Source: an uncultured SAR116 cluster alpha proteobacterium (GTDB lineage: Bacteria; Pseudomonadota; Alphaproteobacteria; Puniceispirillales; Marisalimonadaceae). Taken from it: 64,000 bases of DNA. The notes beneath the pieces are model-generated. The model was not told the DNA's origin. It was given only the letters and a program-made list of their open reading frames with translations, and did not search any database. The position numbers and the translations under genes were made by a program. Shown in pieces: positions 9,179 through 18,585 of the stretch. Location: NCBI GenBank assembly GCA_902593735.1, contig CACJJL010000011.1:1-64000 (forward strand), in the 5' to 3' direction. How positions within the stretch are numbered: the stretch's first letter is position 1; the number at the start of each line of letters is the position of its first letter.

Positions 9179-10834
9179 ATGAATTGGGATAAATCAGACT
9201 TATTATTTTTGCCTGTAGGTGGCTCAGAAGAAATAGGTATGAATGCAAATTTGTATCATTATGATGGCAAATGGATATTAGTGGATTTTGGCATTTCATT
9301 TCCTGATGAGACAGACTTAGGTATTGATGTTTTATTACCAGATTATGAATTCATTGATTCTTTAGGAAATAATTTTTTAGGTATTATTCTAACTCACGGA
9401 CATGAAGATCACATAGGTGCAATACCATATTTTGCAGATAAGATAAATTGTCCTATCTGGGGTACACAATTTACTATTGCTCTCTTAAAAAGAAAATTAA
9501 AAGAAAATAATAAAAATAATGAAATTAAATTAAAAACTTTAAATATTGATGAACAATTTAATGTTGGTCCCTTTAGATTAAAAGCAGTAAAAACTTCACA
9601 TTCAATTCCTGATCCAGTATCAATTTTAATTTCTACAGATATAGGAAATATATTTCATTCAGGGGATTGGAAATTAAATACTGCTTCAAATATTAATGAA
9701 AATGTCGACATAAATCATTTTCTATCTTTAGGAAAAGATGGAATTTTGGCAATGGTATGTGATTCTACCAATGCTTTAGTTGAAGGGAGAACACCATCAG
9801 AGGATTTTGCATATGATGGGTTAATGGAAATTATACCAAAGATAAAAGGAATGGTGCTTGTTACTTGTTTTTCTTCAAATATAAGTAGAATTAAGTCTTT
9901 ATTAGATATAGCTAAAAAATCTGATAGATCTGTCTTAATTATTGGTAGAGCGCTTTTGAGAGCAATTGAAGTAGCAAAAGAGGTTGGAATTTTAGATAAT
10001 TTACCTGATTTATTGACTGCAAATAACCTTAATTTAATTCCCAGGAATAATGTTTTAATTATTTCTACTGGATCTCAAGGTGAACCCAATTCAGCTCTAA
10101 GCAGAATTTCTAAAGGTGCTGATAAATTTATTAAACTAAAAAAAGGTGACTCAATAATTTTTTCTAGTAGAAAAATACCTGGTAATGAGAATGCGATATT
10201 AAAGGTTCAGAATCGATTTCTAGAGATGGGTGTTGAAATAATTACTGATGATGACAAAAATGTACATGTTTCAGGTCATCCTTCAAAAGATGAGTTGGTA
10301 GAAATGTATTCTTATATTAAGCCTAAAATTTCTATTCCAGTGCATGGCACTAGAGAGCATATTAATGCACACGCGGATTTAGCACGTCAATGTCAAGTAC
10401 CACAGATTATAAAACCTAAAAATGGAGATGTAATAAAATTAAGTGGATCTTCTCCCAGTGTAGTTTCAAGAATTAATTTTACTAATAATGTTTATGATGC
10501 TGGTGAAATAGTTCCTATAAATAATGAGAGATTTACAGTCAGAAGACATTCACTATGGAATGGCTTCGTAAGTGTTTCAATTGTTATTAATGAAGAAGGT
10601 TATCTAGCTTCCCCTCCTCAGATATCTCAAGTAGGAGTATCTGACAGTAAATTGATGGAAAATTTTTTAGTAAATATATCTTTAAAAATTGAAAATTTGA
10701 TTGATGAAAATTCTTTAACAATAATAAATTCTAACGATGATATTTATGAAAAAATCAAAAAATTAATAAGAAGCGAATTTAAATCAATTTATTTTAAGAG
10801 ACCAACAATAAGTATTCATATCAATAGAGTTTAA
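9179..10834 (+). CDS. rnj: Ribonuclease J family protein
   Basis: RNase J is a metallo-beta-lactamase/beta-CASP nuclease with endo- and 5'-exonuclease activity in RNA decay and maturation. The zinc motif HGHEDHIG has His73, His75, Asp77 and His78. Further ligands lie in HSIPD, HSGDWKLN, CDSTNAL, SGHPSKDE and HGTREH. The 551-residue length is normal. It follows coaX after 17 bases and probably shares its transcript. Confidence 0.95.
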   Translation: MNWDKSDLLFLPVGGSEEIGMNANLYHYDGKWILVDFGISFPDETDLGIDVLLPDYEFIDSLGNNFLGIILTHGHEDHIGAIPYFADKINCPIWGTQFTIALLKRKLKENNKNNEIKLKTLNIDEQFNVGPFRLKAVKTSHSIPDPVSILISTDIGNIFHSGDWKLNTASNINENVDINHFLSLGKDGILAMVCDSTNALVEGRTPSEDFAYDGLMEIIPKIKGMVLVTCFSSNISRIKSLLDIAKKSDRSVLIIGRALLRAIEVAKEVGILDNLPDLLTANNLNLIPRNNVLIISTGSQGEPNSALSRISKGADKFIKLKKGDSIIFSSRKIPGNENAILKVQNRFLEMGVEIITDDDKNVHVSGHPSKDELVEMYSYIKPKISIPVHGTREHINAHADLARQCQVPQIIKPKNGDVIKLSGSSPSVVSRINFTNNVYDAGEIVPINNERFTVRRHSLWNGFVSVSIVINEEGYLASPPQISQVGVSDSKLMENFLVNISLKIENLIDENSLTIINSNDDIYEKIKKLIRSEFKSIYFKRPTISIHINRV

Positions 10835-10843
10835 TTTAGATAG

Positions 10844-11092
10844 ATGAGTTTAGTATCTTATATTGTAGTTTTTTTAATAAATTGGATGATTTTGTTTTTT
10901 ATGTCTCTTCCAATAGGGGTAAATGTTTCTGAGAAACATGAAAAAGGATTAGCTAGCTCTGCACCAGATAAACCTAATTTGAAAATAAAAGTTCTTGGTT
11001 CATTTATAATATCATCTATTCCATCTTCCGTTATTTACTGGGTAGTTGAAAAGGAAATATTTAATAAATTCTTTAACATTACTATTTTATAA
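10844..11092 (+). CDS. DUF1467 family small membrane protein
   Basis: An 82-residue protein with two predicted membrane helices (about residues 4-26 and 50-68). The pattern MSLPIGV followed by GLASSAPDKPNLKIK matches the DUF1467 family, which usually sits beside rnj in alphaproteobacteria. No function is established. The start is nine bases after the rnj stop, so it is likely the last gene of the birA-coaX-rnj run. Confidence 0.8.
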   Translation: MSLVSYIVVFLINWMILFFMSLPIGVNVSEKHEKGLASSAPDKPNLKIKVLGSFIISSIPSSVIYWVVEKEIFNKFFNITIL

Positions 11093-11122
11093 AAAATTAA
11101 ATATTTTTATTAAATTTTGAAA

Positions 11123-11151
11123 TTGAACTTTAAGTTTTTCTAGGGTACAAA
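11123..11151 (+). promoter_or_regulatory. Candidate sigma-70-type promoter for rpiB-glyA
   Basis: TTGAAC (11123-11128) and TACAAA (11146-11151) are separated by 17 bases, each matching four of six consensus positions. They sit in the 91-base gap before rpiB, which would give a leader of about 25 bases. Chance matches are common in DNA this AT-rich. Confidence 0.3.
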
Positions 11152-11183
11152 ACTCAATAATAGTTCTTTGTTGGTATTGTTAA

Positions 11184-11612
11184 ATGTTTAGTAAAATTTT
11201 CTTATCCTCAGATCATGGTGGTTTTGAACTTAAAGAAAAGGTCAAGAATTTTTTAATAAACAATAATATACATCTTGAAGATTTAGGGTGTAAATCTCTT
11301 GAACCTGTTGATTATCCAGATTACGCAAAAATTTTATCCAAAAGATTAAAAAAAGAAAATAAATCTATAGGCATTCTTTTTTGTGGAACTGGAATTGGAA
11401 TTTCAATGGCTGCAAATAGATTTTCACATGTGAGAGCCGCATTATGTACAAGTGTTGAAATGGCTTCAAAAAGTAGAAAACATAATGATGCTAATGTACT
11501 CGTATTAGGCGGCAGAATTTTAGAAGAAAAATTAGCCTTAGAAATAGTGAATGAGTTTTTATATACTAATTTTGAAGCTGGAAGACATAGTTTAAGAGTT
11601 GATAAAATATAA
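11184..11612 (+). CDS. rpiB: Ribose-5-phosphate isomerase B
   Basis: RpiB interconverts ribose 5-phosphate and ribulose 5-phosphate in the pentose phosphate pathway. The 142-residue protein shows [10 protein letters not shown] with Asp10/His11, the VDYPDYA stretch, [13 protein letters not shown] with the catalytic cysteine in the mid-60s, and RAALC. The 3' neighbour glyA (23-base gap) is the standard alphaproteobacterial arrangement. Confidence 0.94.
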   Translation: MFSKIFLSSDHGGFELKEKVKNFLINNNIHLEDLGCKSLEPVDYPDYAKILSKRLKKENKSIGILFCGTGIGISMAANRFSHVRAALCTSVEMASKSRKHNDANVLVLGGRILEEKLALEIVNEFLYTNFEAGRHSLRVDKI

Positions 11613-11635
11613 AATTTGATAGTAAGGATAGATAT

Positions 11636-12907
11636 ATGTTTTATAAAGATGGATTTTTTAATAAAGATATTAGTGATTATGACCCTATTTTATCTAAATC
11701 TCTTAATAAAGAACTAAATAGGCAACAAAATCAAATTGAGTTGATAGCTTCTGAAAACATAGTGTCAAAATCAGTTCTACAAGCTCAAGGTTCAGTTTTA
11801 ACTAATAAATATGCAGAAGGATATTTTGGTAAAAGATATTATGGTGGATGTGAATTTGTTGATGAAGTTGAAAAACTGGCGATTGATAGAGCAAAAAAAC
11901 TTTTTAATTCAAATTTTGTCAATGTTCAACCTCACTCTGGTGCACAAGCAAATCAGGCAGTGTTTCTTAGTTTATTAAAGCCAGGTGATACTATTCTTGG
12001 AATGAGTTTGGCCGCTGGTGGGCATTTAACTCATGGTGCTAAACCTAATGTTTCTGGAAAATGGTTTAATGCTATTCAATACGGTGTAAGAAAAGAAGAT
12101 TCACTTATAGATTTTGACGAAATAGAAGAACTTTCTTTTAAGTATAAACCAAAACTAATCATTGCAGGAGGTTCTGCTTATCCTAGAATTATTGACTTTA
12201 AAAAGTTTCACGATATAGCTCGTAGCATAAATGCTTATTTTTTAGTAGATATGGCACATTTTTCAGGTTTAGTTGCAGGGGGTGTACATCCAAACCCTAT
12301 TGACTATGCAGATATAGTAACGACAACTACACATAAAACTCTCAGATCTGGAAGGGGTGGAATGATCTTAACAAATAATGAAGACCTTTTTAAAAAAATA
12401 AATTCTGCCGTTTTTCCTGGCCTTCAAGGTGGTCCTTTAATGCACATTATTGCTGGTAAAGCTGCAGGCTTTGGAGAAGCGTTAACAAATGAATTTAAAA
12501 CATATGCAAAAAATGTTGTTTTAAATGCTCAATGTTTATCTAAAACATTAATTAAAAGAGGCTATGAAATAGTTTCTGGAGGCACTGACAACCATATAGT
12601 TTTATTAAATTTAAACAGTAAGAATATAACAGGAGCTAATGCAGAATTGGCGCTTGAGAATGCTGGTTTAACATGTAACAAAAATGGTATTCCATTTGAT
12701 CCTTTACCTCCATCAATTACTTCAGGTGTTAGGTTTGGTTCGGCTGCAGCTACTACTAGAGGTTTAAAAGAAAAAGAATTTGAATTAATAGGTAATTTTA
12801 TTGCTGACGTCTTAGACAATTTTAAAGATAATAAATCTAATGAAGAAAAAGAAAAAATTATTTACGAAAAAGTTAAAAATTTATGCGCAAATTTCCCAAT
12901 TTATTAG
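11636..12907 (+). CDS. glyA: Serine hydroxymethyltransferase
   Basis: GlyA converts serine plus tetrahydrofolate to glycine plus methylene-tetrahydrofolate and is a main source of one-carbon units. The 423-residue PLP enzyme contains [10 protein letters not shown] (near 35), the [11 protein letters not shown] stretch (near 96), [12 protein letters not shown] (205-216) and [13 protein letters not shown], with the PLP lysine at residue 234. It lies between rpiB and nrdR in one direction. No glycine riboswitch fits in the 23 bases upstream. Confidence 0.96.
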   Translation: MFYKDGFFNKDISDYDPILSKSLNKELNRQQNQIELIASENIVSKSVLQAQGSVLTNKYAEGYFGKRYYGGCEFVDEVEKLAIDRAKKLFNSNFVNVQPHSGAQANQAVFLSLLKPGDTILGMSLAAGGHLTHGAKPNVSGKWFNAIQYGVRKEDSLIDFDEIEELSFKYKPKLIIAGGSAYPRIIDFKKFHDIARSINAYFLVDMAHFSGLVAGGVHPNPIDYADIVTTTTHKTLRSGRGGMILTNNEDLFKKINSAVFPGLQGGPLMHIIAGKAAGFGEALTNEFKTYAKNVVLNAQCLSKTLIKRGYEIVSGGTDNHIVLLNLNSKNITGANAELALENAGLTCNKNGIPFDPLPPSITSGVRFGSAAATTRGLKEKEFELIGNFIADVLDNFKDNKSNEEKEKIIYEKVKNLCANFPIY

Positions 12908-12923
12908 TTTATAGGAGTATATT

Positions 12924-13376
12924 ATGAGATGCCCTTTTTGTGGGAAAGATGATACACAAGTAAAAGACTCTAGGGCAAGTGATGATGGCGGATCGATTAG
13001 AAGAAGAAGACTATGCACTAGCTGTGGCTCAAGATTTACAACTTTTGAAAGAATTCAATTAAGAGACTTAACAGTTATAAAAAGGAATGGAAAAAAGATT
13101 CCTTTTGAAAGAGATAAACTGTTAAAATCAATGCTGTTGGCACTCCGCAAACGACAAACGGAAGAGGATGCAATTGAACGTGCTGTTAATGGCATTGTTA
13201 GACAGCTTGAATCTTATGGTGAAAATGATATTCAATCAAAACTCATTGGTGAATTAGTTATGAACGCTTTGGCTGAAATTGATAATGTTGCCTATGTCAG
13301 ATATGCATCAGTGTATAAAGATTTTAGAGAAGCTAGAGATTTTGGTAAATTTGTAGAACAAGAAATCAAAGAATAA
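12924..13376 (+). CDS. nrdR: Transcriptional repressor NrdR
   Basis: NrdR is a zinc-ribbon/ATP-cone repressor of ribonucleotide reductase genes that senses dATP/ATP. The 150-residue protein has zinc cysteines 3, 6, 31 and 34, the basic stretch SIRRRRLC, and an ATP-cone beginning [17 protein letters not shown] (near 48). The preceding AGGAG (12912-12916) is a good ribosome binding site. Its place before ribD is conserved across alphaproteobacteria. Confidence 0.95.
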   Translation: MRCPFCGKDDTQVKDSRASDDGGSIRRRRLCTSCGSRFTTFERIQLRDLTVIKRNGKKIPFERDKLLKSMLLALRKRQTEEDAIERAVNGIVRQLESYGENDIQSKLIGELVMNALAEIDNVAYVRYASVYKDFREARDFGKFVEQEIKE

Positions 13377-13393
13377 TAAATTATAGTTAACAA

Positions 13394-14524
13394 ATGTCAG
13401 TAAAACACATTAAATGGATGAATTTTGCAATTTTACAGGGTTTAAGATCAAAGGGTACAACTGGAAAAAATCCACCGGTAGGATGTGTAATTGTAAAGAA
13501 TAATATTTTATTATCGTATGGAAGGACAGGTGTAACAGGCAGACCACATGCTGAAGAAGAAGCTATTAACAACGTAGTTGACAAAAAAAATCTGATTGGA
13601 TCTTCTATGTATGTAACTCTTGAGCCGTGTGCTCATAAAAATAAGAATGGATTATCTTGTGCTGAACAAATTTATAAATCTGGTATAAAAGAAGTTTTCA
13701 TTAGTTGTATAGACCCCGACCATAGAACCAACAAAAAAGGAATTAATTTTTTAAGAACAAAAGAAGTTAAAGTTCATGTAAATCTATTGAATAATGAGGC
13801 ACTTAAGCTTTATGACGGGTTCTTTTCCAGGATTTTATTCAACAGACCTTTTGTTACTCTTAAAATTGCTTGTTCATTGGATGGTAAAATTGCATTAAAA
13901 AACAATAAATCTAAATGGATAACTAATGAGTTGAGCCGTTCTTATGGACATTTTTTAAGGTCCCAAAATGATGCAATTATGACTTCAAGTTCTACTATAT
14001 TAAATGACAATCCAAGAATGAATTGTAGATTAAATGGATTAGAAAAAAGAAGCCCTACAAAAATTATATTGGATAGATATTTAAAAATATCTTCAGGATA
14101 TAATATATATGATACATCCAATAAAAATGATATCTTTGTTTATTCTTTTATGGAAATGAAACATCATTTGAATGAAAATAAATTTGTAAAAAAAATTAAA
14201 GTTGATAAAAAATTGAATGATAAAGATTTTTTTGATTTTATTTTTAACGATTTGGCTAAAAAAGGTGTAAATAATTTATTAATTGAAACAGGTTCTACTA
14301 TAAATACTTTATTGTTATCTTTAAATCTAGTAGATGAATTAGTAATCTTCCGTTCAGGAAATATTATTGGCAATGATGGTCTTCCTTTTGTTAATAATTT
14401 AAATTTTAAAGAAATTAATGAGCTTACAAATTACAAAATTTCTAGTCTTAAAACTTTTGAAGATAACACTTTAGAAATCAGAAATTTGACAAATAAGGAT
14501 GTTACATGTTCACAGGTATCGTAA
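13394..14524 (+). CDS. ribD: Bifunctional riboflavin deaminase/reductase
   Basis: RibD carries out the deamination and side-chain reduction steps of riboflavin synthesis. The N-terminal deaminase has the zinc site HAEEEA (His52, Glu54) with Cys79 and Cys89 in EPCAHKNKNGLSCAE. The C-terminal reductase starts near 150 with TLKIACSLDGKIAL and includes TNELSR and LIETGSTIN. The 376-residue length is normal. Its 3' end overlaps ribE by 19 bases. Confidence 0.95.
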   Translation: MSVKHIKWMNFAILQGLRSKGTTGKNPPVGCVIVKNNILLSYGRTGVTGRPHAEEEAINNVVDKKNLIGSSMYVTLEPCAHKNKNGLSCAEQIYKSGIKEVFISCIDPDHRTNKKGINFLRTKEVKVHVNLLNNEALKLYDGFFSRILFNRPFVTLKIACSLDGKIALKNNKSKWITNELSRSYGHFLRSQNDAIMTSSSTILNDNPRMNCRLNGLEKRSPTKIILDRYLKISSGYNIYDTSNKNDIFVYSFMEMKHHLNENKFVKKIKVDKKLNDKDFFDFIFNDLAKKGVNNLLIETGSTINTLLLSLNLVDELVIFRSGNIIGNDGLPFVNNLNFKEINELTNYKISSLKTFEDNTLEIRNLTNKDVTCSQVS

Positions 14525-15114
14525 GTCATATAGGTAAAGTTAGCAAGATTTCACATCCTGATGATTGGGAATTATTGGTTGACGTCATAAATGATAATGA
14601 CCGAGATATTAGTTTTGATATAAATTCAATAGCCATTGGTGCTTCTATATCTTGTTCAGGAATTTGTTTGACCTTAAAAAAGGTTTCTAATAACACGTTA
14701 TTTTTTGATGTAAGCGATGAAACACGAGAAAAAACAAATTTTTCAACTTGGAAAGTTGGATCTTTAATTAATTTAGAAAAGTCTCTTAAAGTTGGTGATG
14801 AATTAGGTGGACATTTTGTTTACGGACATGTTGATACCACTGCTGTGATTAACTCAATTGAAAAGATAAATGGTTCATACAAAATAACCTTTAAAATAAA
14901 AAGAGATTTTTTAAAGTATTTTGCATCTAAGGGTTCTGTTTCAGTTGATGGCGTATCTCTCACAGTTAATGATGTTGATAAAGACTTCTTTACAGTTAAT
15001 ATTGTTCCTTTTACATGGTTACACACAAGTTTTAAGAATTATAAAACTGGTACTGTTGTAAATATTGAAATTGACATTTTAGTGAGATATTTAGAAAGTC
15101 TTAATACAATTTAA
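14506..15114 (+). CDS. ribE: Riboflavin synthase alpha chain
   Basis: This trimeric enzyme dismutates two 6,7-dimethyl-8-ribityllumazine molecules to riboflavin. The protein starts with the invariant MFTGIV and shows the two-repeat (lumazine-binding) architecture: SCSGICLTL in the first half and VSVDGVSLTVN in the second, joined by GGHFVYGHVD. It has 202 residues. The start overlaps ribD, suggesting coupled translation. Confidence 0.95.
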   Translation: MFTGIVSHIGKVSKISHPDDWELLVDVINDNDRDISFDINSIAIGASISCSGICLTLKKVSNNTLFFDVSDETREKTNFSTWKVGSLINLEKSLKVGDELGGHFVYGHVDTTAVINSIEKINGSYKITFKIKRDFLKYFASKGSVSVDGVSLTVNDVDKDFFTVNIVPFTWLHTSFKNYKTGTVVNIEIDILVRYLESLNTI

Positions 15115-15130
15115 GTAACTATGATATAAT
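15101..15130 (+). promoter_or_regulatory. Candidate internal promoter before ribBX
   Basis: TTAATA (15101-15106) and a perfect TATAAT (15125-15130) are 18 bases apart, overlapping the end of ribE. The ribBX ATG follows about 28 bases after the expected start point, with GGAG at 15155-15158 as its ribosome binding site. Such boxes occur by chance in AT-rich DNA. The 50-base gap is too short for an FMN riboswitch. Confidence 0.3.
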
Positions 15131-15164
15131 ATTTTAAATAAAAAAATTTTTTCTTGGAGTAGAA

Positions 15165-16262
15165 ATGGGTTTGTCCAGTATTGAAGATGTAATTAAAGAT
15201 GCATCTAGAGGTAAAATTTTTATATTAGTTGATGATGAAAACAGAGAAAATGAAGGAGATTTATGTGTTTTAGGAGAATTTGCATCTCCTCATGTAATTA
15301 ACTTTATGGCAAAATACGGTAGAGGCCTTATTTGTTTGTCTCTAACTAGATCTCAATCAGAAAATTTAGGTTTGTCTTTGATGGAAAGAAGGAATGAAGG
15401 CAGATTTGAAACTGCATTCACTGTCTCCATTGAAGCTACTAATGGAGTTACTACAGGTATTTCAGCGGCAGATAGATCATTAACAATCAAAACAGCAATT
15501 AATCCCAATGTGTCTGAGAATGAAATTACAACACCTGGACATGTTTTCCCATTGATTTCTAAAGATGGTGGAACTCTAATTAGAGCTGGACATACTGAAG
15601 CAGTAGTGGATATAGCAAAACTTGCTAACGCAAATCCTTCAGGAGTTATTTGTGAAATAATGAAAGATAACGGAGAAATGGCTAGATTACCAGATCTTAT
15701 TACTTTTTCAAAAAAGCATAAAATTAAAATTGGTTCAATTTCAGATTTAATATTGTACAGAAGGAAGAATGAAATTTATTTAAAAAGAGTTTCTGAGTCT
15801 ATTCTTGAAAGTAAGTTTGGTGGAGTGTGGAGAATAATTATATATAAAAACATAATTGATCAATCAGAACATATTGCGCTTGTAAAAGGTATAATAAATC
15901 CAAATGATACAATTTTGGTAAGAGTTCATGCTCTTGATCTATTATCTGATGTATTAGGAAAGCAATCAACAGAAAGAAATGGTTCTGAATTATCTTCTGC
16001 AATGGAAACAATAGCCAATGAAGGGAATGGCATTATTATATTGATAAGAGATTTATCACCTGAATCTCTATCTAAAAGAATTTCAAAATCTTTAAAGTCA
16101 ATCCCAAAAAAATCCACTAATATTAGAGAATATGGGGTGGGAGCTCAAATTTTGTCAGAATTAGGAGTTAAAAATATGACTATTTTATCTAACAAAAAAG
16201 CTCATGCTATTGGGTTAGAAGGTTTTGGTCTCAGTATAAAAGACTGGAAAAAACTAGGCTAA
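15165..16262 (+). CDS. ribB: 3,4-dihydroxy-2-butanone-4-phosphate synthase with degenerate GTP cyclohydrolase II domain (RibBX type)
   Basis: The N-terminal half (to about residue 205) is a complete DHBP synthase with DDENRENEGDL (22-32), TGISAADRSLTIK and GHTEAVVDIAKLA. It makes the four-carbon unit for lumazine. The C-terminal half aligns with GTP cyclohydrolase II. It lacks the three zinc-binding cysteines: the region after VRVHALDLLSD contains none. The second domain should therefore be inactive as a cyclohydrolase, as in RibBX proteins, and a separate RibA is expected elsewhere. It is 365 residues, four bases before ribH. Confidence 0.9.
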   Translation: MGLSSIEDVIKDASRGKIFILVDDENRENEGDLCVLGEFASPHVINFMAKYGRGLICLSLTRSQSENLGLSLMERRNEGRFETAFTVSIEATNGVTTGISAADRSLTIKTAINPNVSENEITTPGHVFPLISKDGGTLIRAGHTEAVVDIAKLANANPSGVICEIMKDNGEMARLPDLITFSKKHKIKIGSISDLILYRRKNEIYLKRVSESILESKFGGVWRIIIYKNIIDQSEHIALVKGIINPNDTILVRVHALDLLSDVLGKQSTERNGSELSSAMETIANEGNGIIILIRDLSPESLSKRISKSLKSIPKKSTNIREYGVGAQILSELGVKNMTILSNKKAHAIGLEGFGLSIKDWKKLG

Positions 16263-16266
16263 TATT

Positions 16267-16716
16267 ATGATTGATAAAAAAAAAGTTTTATTAATTTGTG
16301 CTCCATATTACAAAGATATTACTAGTAATTTAATTAAAGGAGCGTCAGATTTATTAGAATCTAAATCTGTGGATTATAAAATTTTAAATGTTCCAGGAGC
16401 ACTAGAAGTTGCTCCTGCAATAAAATTTGTTTTAGACAAATCACTAAAAAAACCAAATTTTGATGGCTTTGTAGCTTTAGGTTGTGTTATAAGGGGTGAA
16501 ACATATCATTTTGAAATAGTTGCAAATGAAGCCGCAAGAGCTTTAATGGATTTGTCTATAAATTATTCTATACCTATTGGTAACGGAATTTTGACTGTTT
16601 TTAATAAAGATCAAGCTATTATTAGATCTGACCCCAAAAAATTGAATAAAGGGGCAGATGCAGCACAAGCCTGCTTATCTTTGATAAATATAAAAAATAG
16701 TATCAATTATGAATGA
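16267..16716 (+). CDS. ribH: 6,7-dimethyl-8-ribityllumazine synthase
   Basis: RibH condenses the pyrimidine intermediate with dihydroxybutanone phosphate. The 149-residue protein has PGALEVAPAIKF (near 39), LGCVIRGETYHFE (near 74, including the catalytic histidine) and PIGNGILTVFN (near 104). The 3' end overlaps nusB by eight bases, the usual coupling of these genes. Confidence 0.95.
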   Translation: MIDKKKVLLICAPYYKDITSNLIKGASDLLESKSVDYKILNVPGALEVAPAIKFVLDKSLKKPNFDGFVALGCVIRGETYHFEIVANEAARALMDLSINYSIPIGNGILTVFNKDQAIIRSDPKKLNKGADAAQACLSLINIKNSINYE

Positions 16717-17188
16717 TACGAAACATAAATGTAAGGAAAATTTAAGACATATTTCGATAAGGAAAAAAACAGCTTCTAGGATATGTTCTACCCAAGTATT
16801 GTATGGTGCATCATTTTCAAATTGTGAAATTGATGTATTAATAAACTCTTATATAGATAATTATTTGCCTTCAATATTAGAGGAATTAGACTTAAAAGAT
16901 TTGGATTATGATCTCTTAAATTCTATAATTAAAGGTGTTTGTAATAATATTTTAAAAATTGATGAAATAATCTCAAAAAAGCTATCTAAAAATTGGTCAA
17001 TCGAAAGATTAAGTGAAACAGAGAAATCAGTATTAAGATTAGCAACATACGAATTACTATTTGAAAGGAAATTTAAAAAATTAACTATAATTAATGAATA
17101 TATAAGTATAATTGAAGTGTTTGGTGGAAGCCCAGATTTTGCTAATGGAATATTAGAAAATATTTCAAAAGATATAAATGAAAATTAA
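16709..17188 (+). CDS. nusB: Transcription antitermination factor NusB
   Basis: NusB binds boxA RNA with NusE/S10 in antitermination complexes on rRNA operons. The 159-residue helical protein shows the family N-terminus RKKTASRICSTQVLYG (19-34) and the C-terminal motif INEYISIIEVFGG (near 128) with FANGILE. It overlaps ribH at one end and thiL at the other. Confidence 0.92.
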   Translation: MNDTKHKCKENLRHISIRKKTASRICSTQVLYGASFSNCEIDVLINSYIDNYLPSILEELDLKDLDYDLLNSIIKGVCNNILKIDEIISKKLSKNWSIERLSETEKSVLRLATYELLFERKFKKLTIINEYISIIEVFGGSPDFANGILENISKDINEN

Positions 17189-18128
17189 AATGAACGAATT
17201 TGATTATATAGATAAATATTTTAAACCTTTAACTAACAAATTTGCTTCTGATTTAAAAAACGACGCAGCAATAATTAATCAAAAATCATCTTTTGATTTA
17301 ATTATTAGTACTGACACTTTGTGTGAGGGTATTCATTTTTTTGGACATGAGGATCCAGCAGATATAGCAAAAAAAAGTCTAAGAGTTAATCTTTCTGATA
17401 TGGCAGCAATGGGAGCCAATCCCATTTTTTATAATCTTGCATTAAGCATACCAAAAATTAGAGCAAGTCAATTTATACCTAAATTTGCCAAAGGTCTTAA
17501 AGACGATCAGGAAACATTTGGTATCAAGTTAATTGGAGGTGATTTAACGTCTTCACTAAAACACATAAATATCACAATTACAATTTTTGGTGAGACTTCT
17601 AAAAGTAAATCTATACCCAGAGACGGCGCTAAGACAGGAGATTGCTTATATGTTTCAGGAATTTTGGGTTTATCAAAAATAGGGTTAAACAATTTTAATT
17701 CAAAGTATGAATGCTTTCAAGAGGCTAAGCTAAAATACTTACTTCCACAACCAAGAGTTGATTTAGGTATTTCACTTAAAAATATAGCTAATTCAATGAT
17801 AGATATTTCAGATGGCTTGATACAGGATGCAACACATTTAGCTAAAAATTCAAACTTATCAATAGAAATAGATATAGATAAATTGCCATTGCCGAATTTT
17901 ACAACCTTAAATAAAAGTACTATTTTAAATTCTGCTTTATATGGTGGTGACGATTACGAATTATTATTTTCATGTAATCCTTTTCATGAAATTTATTTAA
18001 AGAAATTATCTTCTAAAATAAATATAAAACTTACAAAAATAGGTATTTTTAACAAGTACGAGGGGAAATATATAAAATTTAAAAATAGTCAACTTGAACC
18101 TAAAAATAAGTCATATTTACATTTTTAA
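17178..18128 (+). CDS. thiL: Thiamine-monophosphate kinase
   Basis: ThiL phosphorylates thiamine monophosphate to the active cofactor diphosphate. The 316-residue protein contains STDTLCEGIHF, RVNLSDMAAMGA, GGDLTSS, DGAKTGDCLYVSG, DISDGLIQD and YGGDDYELLF, together the Mg-ATP and substrate sites. The usual DDAA near residue 30 reads NDAA. The start at 17178 overlaps nusB by 11 bases. An in-frame ATG at 17190, just after the nusB stop, is an equally reasonable start. Its 3' end overlaps the convergent bamE by four bases. Confidence 0.93.
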   Translation: MKIKMNEFDYIDKYFKPLTNKFASDLKNDAAIINQKSSFDLIISTDTLCEGIHFFGHEDPADIAKKSLRVNLSDMAAMGANPIFYNLALSIPKIRASQFIPKFAKGLKDDQETFGIKLIGGDLTSSLKHINITITIFGETSKSKSIPRDGAKTGDCLYVSGILGLSKIGLNNFNSKYECFQEAKLKYLLPQPRVDLGISLKNIANSMIDISDGLIQDATHLAKNSNLSIEIDIDKLPLPNFTTLNKSTILNSALYGGDDYELLFSCNPFHEIYLKKLSSKINIKLTKIGIFNKYEGKYIKFKNSQLEPKNKSYLHF

Positions 18129-18568
18129 TCTTCTATATTTTGTCTTCTTAGTGCATTTATCATGTCTTTCCAAAATTGTGTAAAATCTATTGTGTTTTCA
18201 TCTTGATTTTTTGCTATATCTAAATCAATTCCATCTTTTTCCGTATATTTTTTATATTCTTGGACGACATTATTTTTATCTAGTATTATTTCTAAAACTA
18301 ATAATTTGTCTGTCTTCCTTTTCTCAAGAGCTTTATAGCTTGTTTTGTGTGTCAAATAATAAATAATATTTTTATTGAAAACATTTTCAAATATTGGAGG
18401 TCCGTATTTAATAATTAATTCTCTTTTTGATGTTTTTCCAATTTCAACATTAAATTTTTCAATCTTTTTACTAGACAACCCATTTTTTTGTAAACTTTGT
18501 GAACATGAACTAAGAAATAATAAAGATAATATTATCAAAAAATTTAAATAATACATATTTGTTTCCAA
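18125..18568 (-). CDS. bamE: BamE/SmpA-like outer-membrane lipoprotein
   Basis: The 147-residue precursor has a hydrophobic signal and a lipobox ending LFLSSC, so it should be lipidated. The mature part has the SmpA/OmlA pattern: EIGKTSKRELIIKYGPP, then IYYLTHK and an EIILDKNNVVQEY strand. BamE is a small component of the BAM complex that inserts outer-membrane proteins. It diverges from the CBP3 gene with only 17 bases between start codons, a classic alphaproteobacterial pair. Confidence 0.82.
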   Translation of the reverse strand: METNMYYLNFLIILSLLFLSSCSQSLQKNGLSSKKIEKFNVEIGKTSKRELIIKYGPPIFENVFNKNIIYYLTHKTSYKALEKRKTDKLLVLEIILDKNNVVQEYKKYTEKDGIDLDIAKNQDENTIDFTQFWKDMINALRRQNIED

Positions 18569-18585
18569 TTCATTTTATTTGATGT

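Noticed and set aside
15115-15164. FMN riboswitch before ribBX
   Set aside because: Only 50 AT-rich bases are available, far too short for the conserved FMN aptamer, and none of its conserved segments is seen.
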